Shown: positions 24,001-34,276 of the stretch, piece by piece
Layout: the number at the start of each line of letters is the position of its first letter
Numbering within the stretch: the first letter of the stretch is position 1
Assembly: GCA_036245805.1 (NCBI GenBank)
Contig: BTRK01000004.1
Location: 26,116,619 to 26,180,618, forward strand
Length of the DNA: 64,000 nt
Direction: 5' to 3'
Origin: Pristionchus mayeri
Lineage: Eukaryota > Nematoda > Chromadorea > Rhabditida > Neodiplogasteridae
Made by a program: the position numbers and the translations under genes
Notes under the pieces: model-generated
What the model was told of the DNA's origin: nothing
What the model saw: the letters and a program-made list of their open reading frames with translations, nothing else
The model's database searches: none

Positions 24001-27000
24001 AAGGCGGTTCGAATGGTTTAGGTCTCCCCTCTCGCACTTCAACGAGTCAAAAAGTCGATTTTTTCTCGATAATGGCAATAATTGATAACCAATAAAATAC
24101 ATAGGTCGATTCTCCATGAAATTCTGTTCGGGCACGCGAAATTTCGTGCTTCTAGAATCTATTTGACGTCTGCGACATGCGAAAAGCAAGATTAGGCCGA
24201 ATGTGAAAGGGCACCACACCGACTTCAAATGAGTGATTCATGCAAAATGAAGTTGACCATGATGTCCAGCATCGAAAACTACCCCAGGAAGCATGTTTTC
24301 CTGTAGTCCATATTTTGGGCTGCTCCGAGGCCTTGTTGAATCTATCGCGGACGGCCTCATATGAGACCGTTCGCGATAGATTCGACAAAACCTCGGAGCA
24401 GCCCAAAATATGGACTACAGGAAAACATGCTTCCTGGGGTAGTTTTCGATGCTGGACATCATGGTCAACTTCATTTTGCATGAATCACTCATTTGAAGTC
24501 GGTCTGGTGCCATATCACTTCCGGACAAAACTGCTTTTTCGCATTCTGCACGCTCAAAATACGTGGTGGAATGCCGAAATCTCGCGTTCCCGACCAGGAT
24601 TTCACGGCAAATCGAATGGTGTATTTCATTGGTCATGAATTTTCCATGTTTTCGAGAAAAATCAACTTTTTGACTCAATCATGTGTGCGAGTGGAAACCA
24701 TAACCATTCGATCTGCCGTTTCACGCTGATTCGAATGGTATGCATATGTGTGGGGATCCGAGGTACCCGAAGACCACTTATGCCCCTTTTTCTGGTTTTC
24801 CAGCGCTTTTCACTGTGTGATCGACGAATGAGAGGGATGAAAATGATTTTCCTTATCATTTTTCGTCCTCTCATTTCTCGATTACACAGTTAAATGCGCT
24901 GGAAAACCAGAAAAAGGGGCATAAGTGGTCTTCGGGTACCTCGGATCCCCACACATATGCATACCATTCGAATCAGCGTGAAACGGCAGATCGAATGGTT
25001 ATGGTTTCCACTCGCACACATGATTGAGTCAAAAAGTCGATTTTTCTCGAAAACATGGAAAATTCATGACCAATGAAATACACCATTCGATTTGCCGTGA
25101 AATTCTGGTCGGGAACGCGAGATTTCGACTTTCCACCGCGTATTTTGAGCGTACAGAATGCGAAAAAGCAGTTTTGTCCGGAAGTGATATGGCACCACAC
25201 CAACATTCAATGACCGATTCATGCAAAATGAAGTGGACCACGATGATCAGCATCGAAAACTACCCCAGAAAACATGTTTTCGTGGGTTCCACTTTTTTGG
25301 CTGTGCCGAGGCCCCGTTGTGAGTTGTTGAATCTATCGCGGACGGCCTCATATATACACATTTGACATGTTTACTATTATCTGCTCGACAATCAAACAAC
25401 TTGTCCAATGCACGGTTTACGAGGCAAATTTTTGATTTGCCTCGTAAGTTGAACTGTAGATGCATACTCCTCTGATGGCCTATCCTCTCTTCCTCATATT
25501 CGCTGTCGTGATGACCATCTTACTGATGAACTTGCTGGTATGCTTACTCTCCTCCTCTCATCTCCTCATTCCCTTACAGGTCGGTCTGGCTGTAGATGAC
25601 ATCAAGGGAGTACAAGAACAAGCTGCAATCAAGAGATTGTCCATGCAGGTCCATTCCTTCCCCTTCTCTTCCCCTTGCCTTCCATTTCCTCTCTTTCACT
25701 CTCTCCTCTCCTCTTCCCTTCTGATCTCCCCCTCATTACTCCACAGGTCGATCTAGTCCTACAAGTCGAATGCAACATAGTTGGCTTCATTCGAAGGAAA
25801 GTTTCCAGAGGATCGAACTGTGTCTACACTGATAAAAAGAGTGAGTTTATGTGCGAGAAGACAATGATTTTTCTTCTTCCTCAGCATGCTGGCAGAAGTT
25901 CCTCGAAAACTTTGGTAGTAAAGACGTCACTCAAGAGTCGAGTTGGGAGGAAGGAGTAACGGAGAAGGATGTGAGTAGAGAGAGTGGCAATTCCCTCCAG
26001 GAGGAGCCACTGCATCCATTCACCTATCAAACTAAATACTTTTCCAGGGACGAGAAATTAAGCTCGAAACGCAGTTGAACCTTCAGAAAATGTCCCTTGA
26101 CGAGCTGCAAGTTCGTTTTCAAAAAACATTTAAGAGACCGGATCGGTAAGAATCGACCATATTCGTTATCCCCCGGACATGCGGCCCCCCGGAATAAGAA
26201 CGCCCCGGTCCTGCTTTGTGCACGTATACCCCTTGGTCCCATGTTGCACAAAGTACAACTGGTATATCAATTTGACGTGTCCGTAGGAAAATATAACGTC
26301 ACAAATTCAAAAAATCGAAATTTCATAATTTCTCAACGCAACAAGGTAGACTCAAAATTTCTTTTGCGTTGTATTATGCATGACTAAAAACCAAAAATAA
26401 GCCTTACCGGTTGATTTACACGCTCATGTAAAACTATTTTCATCATCAAAACTTTCGAAATTTTTAGTTAAATTTCGTATATGGAGAGACCGACAGTTCT
26501 AATAGTGCTTAAAATGTAGCCCATTGAATTCTACATCAGAATATATAAACGCAAAATCAATTCTATTTTTACGTCATGCTATCCCCTTGGTCAGAATTTG
26601 ACAGTGCTAAGTGGGCCATGACAGAAATTTCATAATTAGCGAATTGTATCACTTGATTTCAGTGTAAATGAGTAAATGGATTTGCTTTAAACAAAATACA
26701 TCAAAAGGGAGGTGAACAGAAGCCGTCTACCGGTCATGTGGAATCAACCCCTTTTCGCAGCCTCAAAAGTTCCATGTTTGTGCATCAATATATCATCACA
26801 AACAAGTAACTGTGGATGGGCACCGCACATAAGTTATAGTACGTACTAACATCTATTAGAAAATCACGTTTGAGCCGAATCCATGAGCAACACAATATAT
26901 TTAATTATGCTTAAAATCGCGAAATGGACGATATCGTCTGAAAATTTAGGTTTGAAAATCGAGGAAACTGACTAGATTCAATTATTTTACATCAATTTAC

Positions 27001-28782
27001 ACTGTTTTATGCGAAAAGCTGCTGATAAAAACAAACCATATGCAACTTCTGAAAACCGACTTGTCTCATCCTTGATTGGACCCAAGTTTGTGAATTGAAA
27101 AATCAGAATATGTTAGCCCATAGTTAAGAAATCTAACAGAAATTCGAAGTATTCAAAAATGTTAACAAGATCATCGATGTGCGACTTGATGAACCCTTTC
27201 CATTTTCAAAATATATCCATTCGAACATGGACAAATGAGAAATTGGACAATCAATTTATTTAGAAATTTCAGCGGGTTTCGCTGAAATATGATGCCAATG
27301 AACATTAAATAACTATTTTTGATTTATACTAACATAAAAAAGCTAATCATAGCTAAATTTATGCGTATCTAAGAAATACAGAAATTCGGAAAATTCGAAT
27401 TTTGAAATTTTTTGCAATTGTCTGAATTAGCTTTTTAATGGCATATACAATTTATTTATGTTCTACTTTAATTTATGTTCTACTTTTATGTCATGAATCG
27501 TGATCGATTTCAGCGAAACCCGCTGAAATTTCTAAATAAATTGATTGTCCAATTTCTCATTGGTCCATGTTCGAATGGATATATTTTGAAAATGAAAAGG
27601 ATTCATCAAATCGCATATCGATGATCTTGTTAACATTTTTGAATACTTCGAATTTCTGTTAGATTTCTTAACTATGGGCTAACATATTCTGATTTTTAAA
27701 TTCCCAAACTTGGGTCCAATCAAGGATGAGACAAGTCGGTTTTCAGAAGTTGCATATGGTTTGTTTTTATCAGCAGTTTTTCGCATAAAACAGTGCAAAT
27801 TGATGTAAAATTATTGAATCTTATCAGTTTCATCGATTTTCAAACCTAAATTTTCAGACGATATAGTCCATTTCGCGATTTTAAGCATAATTAAATATAT
27901 TGTGTTGCTCATGGATTCGGCTCAAACGTGATTTTCTAATAGATGTTAGTACGTACTATAACTTATGTACGGTGCCCATCCACATATACTTGTTTCTTAT
28001 GATATATTGATGCACAAACATGGAACTTTTGAGGCTGCGAAAAGGGGTTGATTCCACATGACCGGTAGACGGCTTCTGTTCACCTCCCTTTTGATGTATT
28101 TTGTTTAAAGCAAATCCATTTACTCATTTACACTGAAATCAAGTGATACAATTCGCTAATTATGAAATTTCCGTCATGGCCCACTTAGCACTGTCAAATT
28201 CTGACCAAGGGGATAGCATGACGTAAAAATAGAATTGATTTTGCGTTTATATATTCTGATGTAGAATTCAATGGGCTACATTTTAAGCACTATTAGAACT
28301 GTCGGTCTCTCCATATACGAAATTTAACTAAAAATTTCGAAATTTTTGATGATGAAAATAGTTTTACATGGGTGTGTAAATCAACCGGTAAGGCTTATTT
28401 TTGGTTTTTAGTCATGCATAATACAACGCAAAAGAAATTTTGAGTCTACCTTGTTGCGTTGAGAAATTATGAAATTTCGATTTTTTGAATTTGTGACGTT
28501 ATATTTTCCTACGGACACGTCAAATCGATATACCAGTTGCACTTTGTGCAACACGGGACCAAGGAGTATACATGCACAAAGCAGGACCGGGGGGTTCTTA
28601 TTCCGGGGGGCCGCATGTCCGGGGGGTGGTCCATTCTTACCGATCAGGCCTCTTAATCTATAGAAGTAATATCATAATTGTAGACAAATGTGGATGCAAT
28701 GTATAAAAAGCAATTGGAAATAGACGAGAAACTGAAACAAATCTTCGAAGTACTGAAAAAGGAGAAAGAAGAGGATAAATAA
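18087..28782 (+). CDS. trpa-1: TRPA1-type cation channel, middle missing at assembly gap
   Basis: TRPA-1 is a plasma-membrane sensory cation channel with N-terminal ankyrin repeats, six membrane helices and a pore. N-terminal exons 18087-18174, 18351-18442 and 18512-18598 encode a cytoplasmic start and a first ankyrin-like helix pair ([14 protein letters not shown]). After the gap, exons 21604-21739 ([12 protein letters not shown], the pore region), 25460-25537 and 25580-25648 (MTILLMNLL then [20 protein letters not shown], helix S6 and TRP-like helix), 25747-25840, 25885-25970, 26048-26110 and 28684-28782 encode the C-terminal coiled coil ending KKEKEEDK. All listed junctions keep phase. Most ankyrin repeats and helices S1-S5 are absent: they cannot be found between 18599 and 21603, which is satellite plus a 500-N gap. 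Introns contain nested fold-backs. Confidence 0.9.
18599..19622. repeat. 1-kb GA satellite in trpa-1 intron
   Basis: Almost pure purine on the plus strand, built of a 12-base unit GAGGGAGAGGAG-like with occasional substitutions and shortened units (for example AAAG and ACGAG variants recurring every few hundred bases, which indicates higher-order duplication). It follows directly after the exon-3 donor GTGAG. Open frames of up to 479 codons through it are compositional artefacts. Confidence 0.95.
20047..20254. repeat. Small fold-back next to the gap
   Basis: Ends ATGATTAGCCAGCCCCTATT and its complement AATAGGGGCTGGCTAATCAT pair, with TA on both flanks; the centre has a second hairpin around TCGCTTCTACTCGG/CCGAGTAGAAGCG. 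About 208 bp, no coding capacity. Just upstream (about 19996-20046) a short frame reads [15 protein letters not shown], which resembles an ankyrin helix pair and might be an orphan trpa-1 exon fragment, but no splice sites support it. Confidence 0.7.
20272..20771. other. Assembly gap (500 N)
   Basis: Exactly 500 undetermined bases, which suggests a placeholder of arbitrary size. The gap lies within trpa-1; a CT satellite begins immediately to its right and a fold-back lies close to its left. Confidence 0.98.
20785..21505. repeat. CT satellite in trpa-1 intron
   Basis: Pyrimidine-only plus strand, made of a unit of about 27-30 bases containing TCTCTTTCCCTCCTCTTCCC followed by CTCCTCCTCT. Variants (TTTTCC, CCCCCC, CCACTCC) recur in the same order at about 21050-21250 and 21290-21490, showing a higher-order duplication of roughly 240 bp. 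It is the opposite strand polarity to the GA satellite on the other side of the gap. Confidence 0.95.
21767..24362. repeat. Fold-back element interrupted by another fold-back
   Basis: The left arm 21767-22255 pairs with a right arm split into 22262-22380 and 23981-24362. The 1.6 kb between the two right-arm pieces is a complete fold-back of the ATATCACG family. The outer end reads GCGACCGTTTGCGATAGATT on the left and AATCTATCGCGGACGGCCTC on the right. Lies entirely within one trpa-1 intron. Sequence shared with the adjacent element at 24359-25354 places both in one family. Confidence 0.85.
22381..23980. repeat. 1.6-kb nested fold-back (ATATCACG family)
   Basis: Begins ATATCACGGGTCTCCTGTAA and ends with the complement TTACAGGAGACCCGTGATAT. 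The arms pair over most of their length around a centre near 23150; the right arm contains about 90 bp (around 23550-23640) with no partner on the left. It is inserted in the right arm of the larger fold-back 21767-24362, so it is the younger of the two. Confidence 0.85.
24359..25354. repeat. Second fold-back of the CGATAGATTC-ended family
   Basis: Arms 24359-24845 and 24860-25354 are inverted copies; ends carry GACCGTTCGCGATAGATTCG and its near complement. It abuts the preceding element, sharing the ATAT between them. Internal blocks (GCAAAATGAAGT, CATTTGAAGTCGG, TTTTTGACTC) match the preceding element, so these are tandemly arranged relatives that have diverged. Confidence 0.85.
26130..28656. 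repeat. 2.5-kb TTAA-flanked fold-back in trpa-1 intron
   Basis: TTAA at 26130-26133 and 28653-28656 flank an element whose ends read GAGACCGGATCGGTAAGAAT on the left and the near complement on the right. Inverted arms of about 1.15 kb (26130-27290 and 27500-28656) are close to identical and surround a loop of about 210 bp. There is no coding capacity. It fills the last intron of trpa-1. Confidence 0.85.
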
Positions 28783-28907
28783 GAAGTGTCATTTATTAGA
28801 TTATTGAAGTCATCACATTTTCAAATCTTTATCATAATCAGGTTGCATACTAACATTTCATGTTGTCATTTCAGTAGAGTGAAAGTATAAAGAAGTATTC
28901 GTACAGC

Positions 28908-29013
28908 TTTCTCCTCTAGTAGGAGGTGATCTACCTGGAATGTCTCCCTTATCTCGAGTCTTTCTCCCCTAGTAGGAGGTGATCTACCTGGAATGTCTCC
29001 CCTATCTCGAGTC
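28908..29013. repeat. 53-bp tandem duplication
   Basis: The unit starting TTTCTCCTCTAGTAGGAGGT and ending ATCTCGAGTC occurs twice head to tail with a handful of substitutions. Confidence 0.9.
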
Positions 29014-29375
29014 TTCCCTTGACGGAGTGCCAATTTGTCAGCGGAGATTGAAGTGGTGATAGGAGGGAGAGGGGGAGGGCGGAGGAGAGAGAGAGGGAGG
29101 GGAGAGGGGGAGGGGGTGGGGGAGGGAGGAGAAGGGGAGAGAAAGAGAAAAAGGGAGACAACCATCCACAAATCAACGAGGGTCACTTAATAGACAAACT
29201 TCCCTCCAAAATGGCAATCTTACCCAGTGGGATTATTTATGCACTTAGTTTGAGATTCATTTCAATCTTTAGCCATTGAAGAGAATAATGTTCATATTAA
29301 ACCACATCCCCCCTCTCATTGTTCGCATTATTCACAGCATATTTTTCATAATCTGTTCTTAACTAGTGCTGACCT

Positions 29376-29428
29376 CCTCCTTCCTCTTCCTTCCTCTTCC
29401 TTCCTCTTCCTTCCTCTTCCTTCCTCTC
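29376..29428. repeat. CTTCCT microsatellite
   Basis: A ten-base unit TTCCTCTTCC is repeated about five times. Confidence 0.9.
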
Positions 29429-29484
29429 CCTCACTTATGGTTATATCGGAGGATAAGATTTCCTTATGGGTTTCGAAATCTTTA

Positions 29485-29820
29485 TTAAAGGGAAAGGTGC
29501 ATTCCGTCTTCGAGACTCGCGGGAGTCTCGAATACGGGATGGACGGATTCAGTGTGGAGTACCCACCTTTCGCCAGATATTTTCCTGCGTGATCTAATCA
29601 CGACTACCAATTCCCCGTCCCCATTGAGTAGGCACCTTGGTGGGTGGAGACGGATCTTCTCTATCTTTATTATCCATTCTATGATTTGCCAAATAATAAG
29701 AATATACCAACTTGAAAACAATTCGAGGTGGAAGCTCCTTCCTCTCCCCTCCCCCTTTATCCCCTGCTCCTCTCTCCATTGGTAGCTACCGTAATCCCGT
29801 CTCTTGCTCCTCCCTCCCAT
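29485..29820 (-). CDS. Hypothetical minus-strand ORF, doubtful
   Basis: A 111-codon frame from an ATG, starting MGGRSKRRDYGSYQW and ending EDGMHLSL. Its stop codon is immediately followed by TTTAATAAAG, so a canonical AATAAA poly(A) signal overlaps the stop, as in compact nematode 3' ends. The middle is hydrophobic (WYILIIWQII). No homology recognised and intron boundaries could be hidden in it. Confidence 0.25.
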   Translation of the reverse strand: MGGRSKRRDYGSYQWREEQGIKGEGRGRSFHLELFSSWYILIIWQIIEWIIKIEKIRLHPPRCLLNGDGELVVVIRSRRKISGERWVLHTESVHPVFETPASLEDGMHLSL

Positions 29821-29861
29821 TCATCACTCCACTAACAATCTGTTCCATTCATTGATTGTCA

Positions 29862-30083
29862 GAAGTATATTCAAAAGTGACCAGTTTAGTATTACTCCTT
29901 CCATTGGTTCATAACTTGGGCACTTCTACTCAATATCTAGATGAATTAGAAGTATGGAGTAGGCGAGGGCATTTCATTCTCTCCTTTCTCTTCCTACTTA
30001 TCAACGAACTCATGAACTACTCTCACTGTTCTCTTCTTCGAATGAAACTTCTCACATTCCTTATTTCGTCAACTTTAACTTAA
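29862..30083 (+). CDS. Possible terminal exon, doubtful
   Basis: A good acceptor-like TTGATTGTCAG precedes an open frame of about 74 codons with a hydrophobic centre (FILSFLFLLINEL) and a stop at 30081. ACAATAAATG follows about 65 bp later and could be a poly(A) signal. No upstream exon or homology was found. Confidence 0.2.
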   Translation, partial: EVYSKVTSLVLLLPLVHNLGTSTQYLDELEVWSRRGHFILSFLFLLINELMNYSHCSLLRMKLLTFLISSTLT

Positions 30084-30277
30084 TCAGACTTTCAGTTTTC
30101 AAGATTAGGCCCATTACAGCAGATTGTGCATAATATCTATTACATACAATAAATGGGCTGTGTTCGAATATAATTAGAAAATAGTTGGTTAGATGATATG
30201 TGATCTAGAGAGAGGGTCTTCCAAACTGTTCGTCATGAGGGTTAAACTTGAATTATTTGGGATAAAAGGTATATATA

Positions 30278-30845
30278 GAGGGTGCGGCAGAATTACTGTT
30301 AGTCAAGGCTTGCTTTTTGCGTTTACGAAACATTTTGCGGTGCACTATTTGCACTCTCGTATTGATTAAAAACAACGTCTTAACAATGAGTATTACTGGT
30401 AGAAATTTAGTTTCGATCCGAGACTTATTGATATAATGCTGGGCGCTCATAATATGTAGTAAGATCATTTCCAGCGTCGACTCGGGTACTTTAAATACTC
30501 TGCCAGCGACCCTGCTTATCTTATCTGATTTTTCGGGCTAATTTCTCATATGAATCAGTGAGAGTAGTTCCTCTGCTATTCCTTATTCTAGCCTGAGTCC
30601 CTTCAATTTGGCCATTGTCCGGTACTGGAATAAATTTGCCCGTGCACACCCCTCCGCCGCGACGTGTGCATACTCCTACTGATTCACACTTGCCACCGCT
30701 GCATAGGATGTCGAATCGAGAAGCTAAAATTGAGTAAGGTCTCCGATATATTTATTGATAAAATGTTATTGTTAGAATACGCTGTGTCAATGTATTCGTA
30801 AACAGCAGACAAAAGATCTTGTAACAGTAATCCTGCCGCATCCTG
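30278..30845. mobile_element. TA-flanked terminal-inverted-repeat element
   Basis: Left end GAGGGTGCGGCAGAATTACT and right end (reverse complement CAGGATGCGGCAGGATTACT) form a terminal inverted repeat of about 24 bp, each next to a TA dinucleotide (30276 and 30846). The TA duplication is characteristic of Tc1/mariner-type insertion. The 568-bp interior has no transposase, so this is a non-autonomous copy. Confidence 0.7.
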
Positions 30846-31268
30846 TAATAACTATATTTTTATCAATTTCGTGCCACTCTCTCTCTAAAGTAACTGGTGA
30901 TGTAACTGGGGATTCTTCCTCTTTCTCACACCAAACCATGAGTCATCAAAGTCATGCTTGTTGGCAGTAGCCAACGGCTAATCGCAGAATATTTCACGGT
31001 GGACTAATCTCTATTTTCTAAAATTCTTTATTTTTCATATATATGATTGGCATATTGTTGTTTATTGATTGAATTCATCGTTGATTTTCTTACCGTTCTA
31101 AGCTCCAATTTGTGTTCACTCCAACCTCTTTTCTTCCTCTTTGTTCATGCACATACAGTATCTCGTTCTCCTCTCTTGAGTGGAGTGATCTCTCTCTCTC
31201 TCTCCTTCTCTCCTCTCTCCTTCTCTCCCTCCTCTTCTCTTCTTGACCCCTTCCTTCTTCAGTCTTCA
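30846..31268. other. Upstream region of the bHLH gene
   Basis: AT-rich, then C/T-rich ending in a CTTCTTCAG site seven bases before the first ATG of the bHLH gene, which may be a trans-splice acceptor. No other feature seen. Confidence 0.4.
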
Positions 31269-33843
31269 ATGGAATCTGATCCTGGATGTTCCTACACTCC
31301 TCCATTTCCCTTCCCTTCTCTCGATCGGAGGAAGGATGGACGAGGCAAATTTCTCAAGACTGCCACTGTGAGTGTCAACTACTCACTGCTCGAGATCATA
31401 TCACGCGTGTCGTGTAAAAATCGAATAAAATCGGTGGATCCTGATCACAATTTTTGACCCGTACGTTATTATGCATTTTTGTATAGTCCATAGGGTTCCC
31501 CATACGATAGCTTCGAGCGTTTTGGAATATCTCTTATTTCTGACCTTATTTAGGTCTTCAAAGTTTTTAAGGTCCAAAAAATGCAAAATTTGGAGCCTCA
31601 CAGCTCATTTCAAAATCAATATTATGACAAACTGAAAAGAACGATTTGTTCCTAGGATCAATAAGAGTGTTCCTATCCAATTGGGCTGCTAATATTTTAA
31701 TTAGCATTTTTGTAAATCGATTAAAATTAATCATTTTCGTCACAAATCGAAGCCCAGGTTGATTTTATGCTCACGACCTCGTGCCAAAAATTGTCCGATT
31801 CTTACGCAAACGGGCTTATAAAGGAAAGTTATTCCGATGTATTATGCCCCTAAAACATATTTGAAAAGAGAGCAAACATTTCCAATTAGAGAACTCCATT
31901 CATCACTCATGGGAACAAGGAGTGAAAAGCTATAATGCGAGCTAACTTACGAACACACAATGTTGTGATATGTGTTTAGCATATCATTCGATTCGTCTTT
32001 CCGAGATCTAGGTCTTGAGCATAAAAGCATAAAATCAACCTGGGCTTCGATTTGTGATGAAAATGATTAATTTTAATCGATTTACAAAAATGCTAATTAA
32101 AATATTAGCAGCCCAATTGGATAGGAACACTCTTATTGGTCCTAGGAACAAATCGTTCTTTTCAGTTTGTCATAATATTGATTTTGAAATGAGCTGTGAG
32201 GCTCCAAATTTTGAATTTTTTGGACCTTAAAAACTTTGAAGACCTAAATAAGGTCAGAAATAAGAGATATTCCAAAAAGCTCGAAGCTATCGTATGGGGA
32301 ACCCTATGGACTATCCAAAAATGACATTTGCTTATTTTCGACTTTTCCAATGTGAAGTAGTCTGTTCGATTCTTAGGTGACACGCGTGATATACTGGTGC
32401 AAACGTTTTTTTTCATTTTTTTTATTATACATCTTATGGGATAATAAAACAACCAAAATAGAACGGAGTAGACATCAATGCATACCCTCCAATAGTTTTA
32501 GTATTTTGTCCACGTACTCGTTAAAGCAGGGTTCTCAACAAAAAGGCGCCTGGTTGAAATATGTTTCAAATAGGGTGAGAACTCTCTTCATATCGCTCTC
32601 TCTCACTCGTTGCCTGTGCGTCAGGGTCAACTTTGATTGCTTTAATGGAACCATAACTCACTTCTGAATAGAGGTTTCAAAATCGGAATTTCGAAAATGA
32701 GTTACGGTTTACGATTGTCTCGAAACTGCGTTTTCAGTTTTCCCTGCCTAGGTTTGCTGATAGTCCCGCTATAAAGAGGGACTCTCAGCAACCACGCACC
32801 TGGTTGAAATATGTTTCAAATAGGGGGGAGGAACTCTCTTCAAGTCGTGTGCTCTCTCGTTCGTTTCTTGCTCTTCAGAGTCACATCAAGTTGGCATCCA
32901 GCAAACTAGTCGTAACTTGCTTCAAATAAATGATATGAAAATTTTTTTGGATACCAGTGAGGCTTTGGTGAACCACACAACTGTCTTGTTCCATTATAGA
33001 GTCAATTTTGCTGATACTACTTATCATTACCTATATATAAATTTAATAATAATGCACGATATCGTTATACATAATTCTTAAACAATGACCAGGAATGGCA
33101 TGATAAATTATTTTAACAAATTGAAAAAAGATTTGCACCAGCCTAAAAGTTTATGGGAAGGCCCATTCTTCATTCTGAGATATAGGGAAGTGTGGATGAG
33201 GAGATAACACTAGATGGGGAGGGGGATGACTAGAAGGGATAAGATCATCCAGGAGACTTCCTCTTTCACTCCTCTATTCTCCTCTATTGAGATGAGCAAG
33301 AAGAGACTGGAGAAACTTCGTCGAGAGAGGATGAATGAATGCATTCGCAGACTCAAGGAAATCATCTGTAGACATACCACTGAGAAGGAGAGACAAGCAC
33401 GGGCCAAGAACAACCAACTATGGGTCGGTTTACATCTCTTAGACACTTACTACCACTTACTGTGAGAATAGAATGCGTAGCAACGTGGTGTACATGATAA
33501 ACTTCTTAAAGTACTACAATATTCGCGGAACGGGAAAATATTTAGCCGTTAATATTTTCCCGTTCTGCGAATATTGTAGTACTTTAAGAAATTTATCATG
33601 TACACCACGTTGCTACGCATTCTATTCTCACAGTACTTCCAAATGAAATGCTGAGCATAAACTCAATTGAAAAGTCGGAGAATCATTATACTAGAAAGTA
33701 TGTGTACGTGGTCCTTCATTCGTTCCTTGGTGGGATGGTCTTTATTGCAGGCATGGGAACACAAGTGGGAGAAGGCAGACGTTGTGGAACTGGGAGTGGA
33801 ACTACTCGAAGAAACACTCAAGAGAGTTGCCAACAATGGTTAG
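31269..33843 (+). CDS. Small bHLH transcription factor, Hes/REF-1-like
   Basis: Exons 31269-31367, 33292-33423 and 33751-33843 close in frame to 107 residues. Exon 2 carries the basic region and helix 1 (KKRLEKLRRERMNECIRRLK); exon 3 carries the end of the loop and helix 2 (KWEKADVVELGVELLEETLK). The KWEKAD...EL..E.L pattern is that of Hairy/E(spl) and LIN-22 type proteins, but the proline usual in their basic region is replaced (RLEK) and no Orange domain or WRPW tail follows: the protein stops 10 residues after helix 2. It would be nuclear and DNA binding. The link of the first exon (MESDPGCSYTPPFPFPSL) is by splice phase only. Exon 2 uses a TTGAG acceptor. Both introns hold fold-back elements. 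Confidence 0.8.
31398..32392. repeat. 1-kb fold-back in bHLH intron 1 (ATATCACG family)
   Basis: Begins ATATCACGCGTGTCGTGTAA and ends with CACGCGTGATAT. Inverted arms of about 450 bp (for example GGCTGCTAATATTTTAATTA near 31683 and its complement near 32095) surround a loop near 31900. Ends are related to, but more divergent than, those of the elements at 10686 and 22381. Confidence 0.8.
32531..32842. repeat. Dispersed direct repeat pair
   Basis: A segment containing CTGGTTGAAATATGTTTCAA and AACTCTCTTCA occurs at about 32531-32590 and again at 32780-32842 in the same orientation within the bHLH intron. Confidence 0.7.
33460..33633. mobile_element. TA-flanked palindromic element in bHLH intron 2
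   Basis: Ends CTGTGAGAATAGAATGCGTA and its exact complement, flanked by TA on both sides (33458 and 33634). Arms of about 75 bp pair almost perfectly around a short AT-rich loop. Only 174 bp, so non-autonomous. Confidence 0.8.
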
Positions 33844-34276
33844 AATATTAGTGAGATATCAGTTGATGGAAGGATTCAGATGAGAAGGAGGAATGGATGG
33901 GAGTGGATGACCCTCCGCTTCATTCTTCTATCCCCTCCCGATCGCTTCCATTGACTCGAAGGAATCGAAGTGAGATATGGAGACCATTCTGACTCATTCC
34001 TTCCTCCATTGTCCCCCCTCATCGAAGTGTGTACATGACTCTTCTTTATTATCTCGGTTTACACGTATTCAGTGACAGGTTTGACTAGATTACACATCGA
34101 ATTGTGCCAGTTCTCACGGGTTCGAACTTCGAAGCACTTTCATAAATAGATTTGGATTATGATCGGAGTTGAATGAGATCGAAGGGAATGTGAATTGAGA
34201 AGTGAATGGACTGGAGATTGGCTACTACGGACTGAATGAAGTAGGGAATGAAGGGATACTGTAGGGAGAAGAATGA
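33844..34276. other. Intergenic between convergent genes
   Basis: No gene, RNA or repeat recognised between the 3' ends of the bHLH gene (plus) and the NDNF-like gene (minus). Confidence 0.4.

Larger units (their letters stand above)
28783..30277. other. Intergenic with small tandem repeats
   Basis: Contains a 53-bp unit repeated twice (28908-29013), G/A-rich simple sequence on the plus strand around 29060-29155 and a CTTCCTTCCT-type microsatellite at 29376-29428. Two weak coding candidates within it are listed separately. Confidence 0.5.

Noticed and set aside
24240..24638. 132-codon plus frame and its 109-codon minus partner
   Set aside because: They share their first residues because they lie in the inverted arms of fold-back elements; no homology and no splice context.
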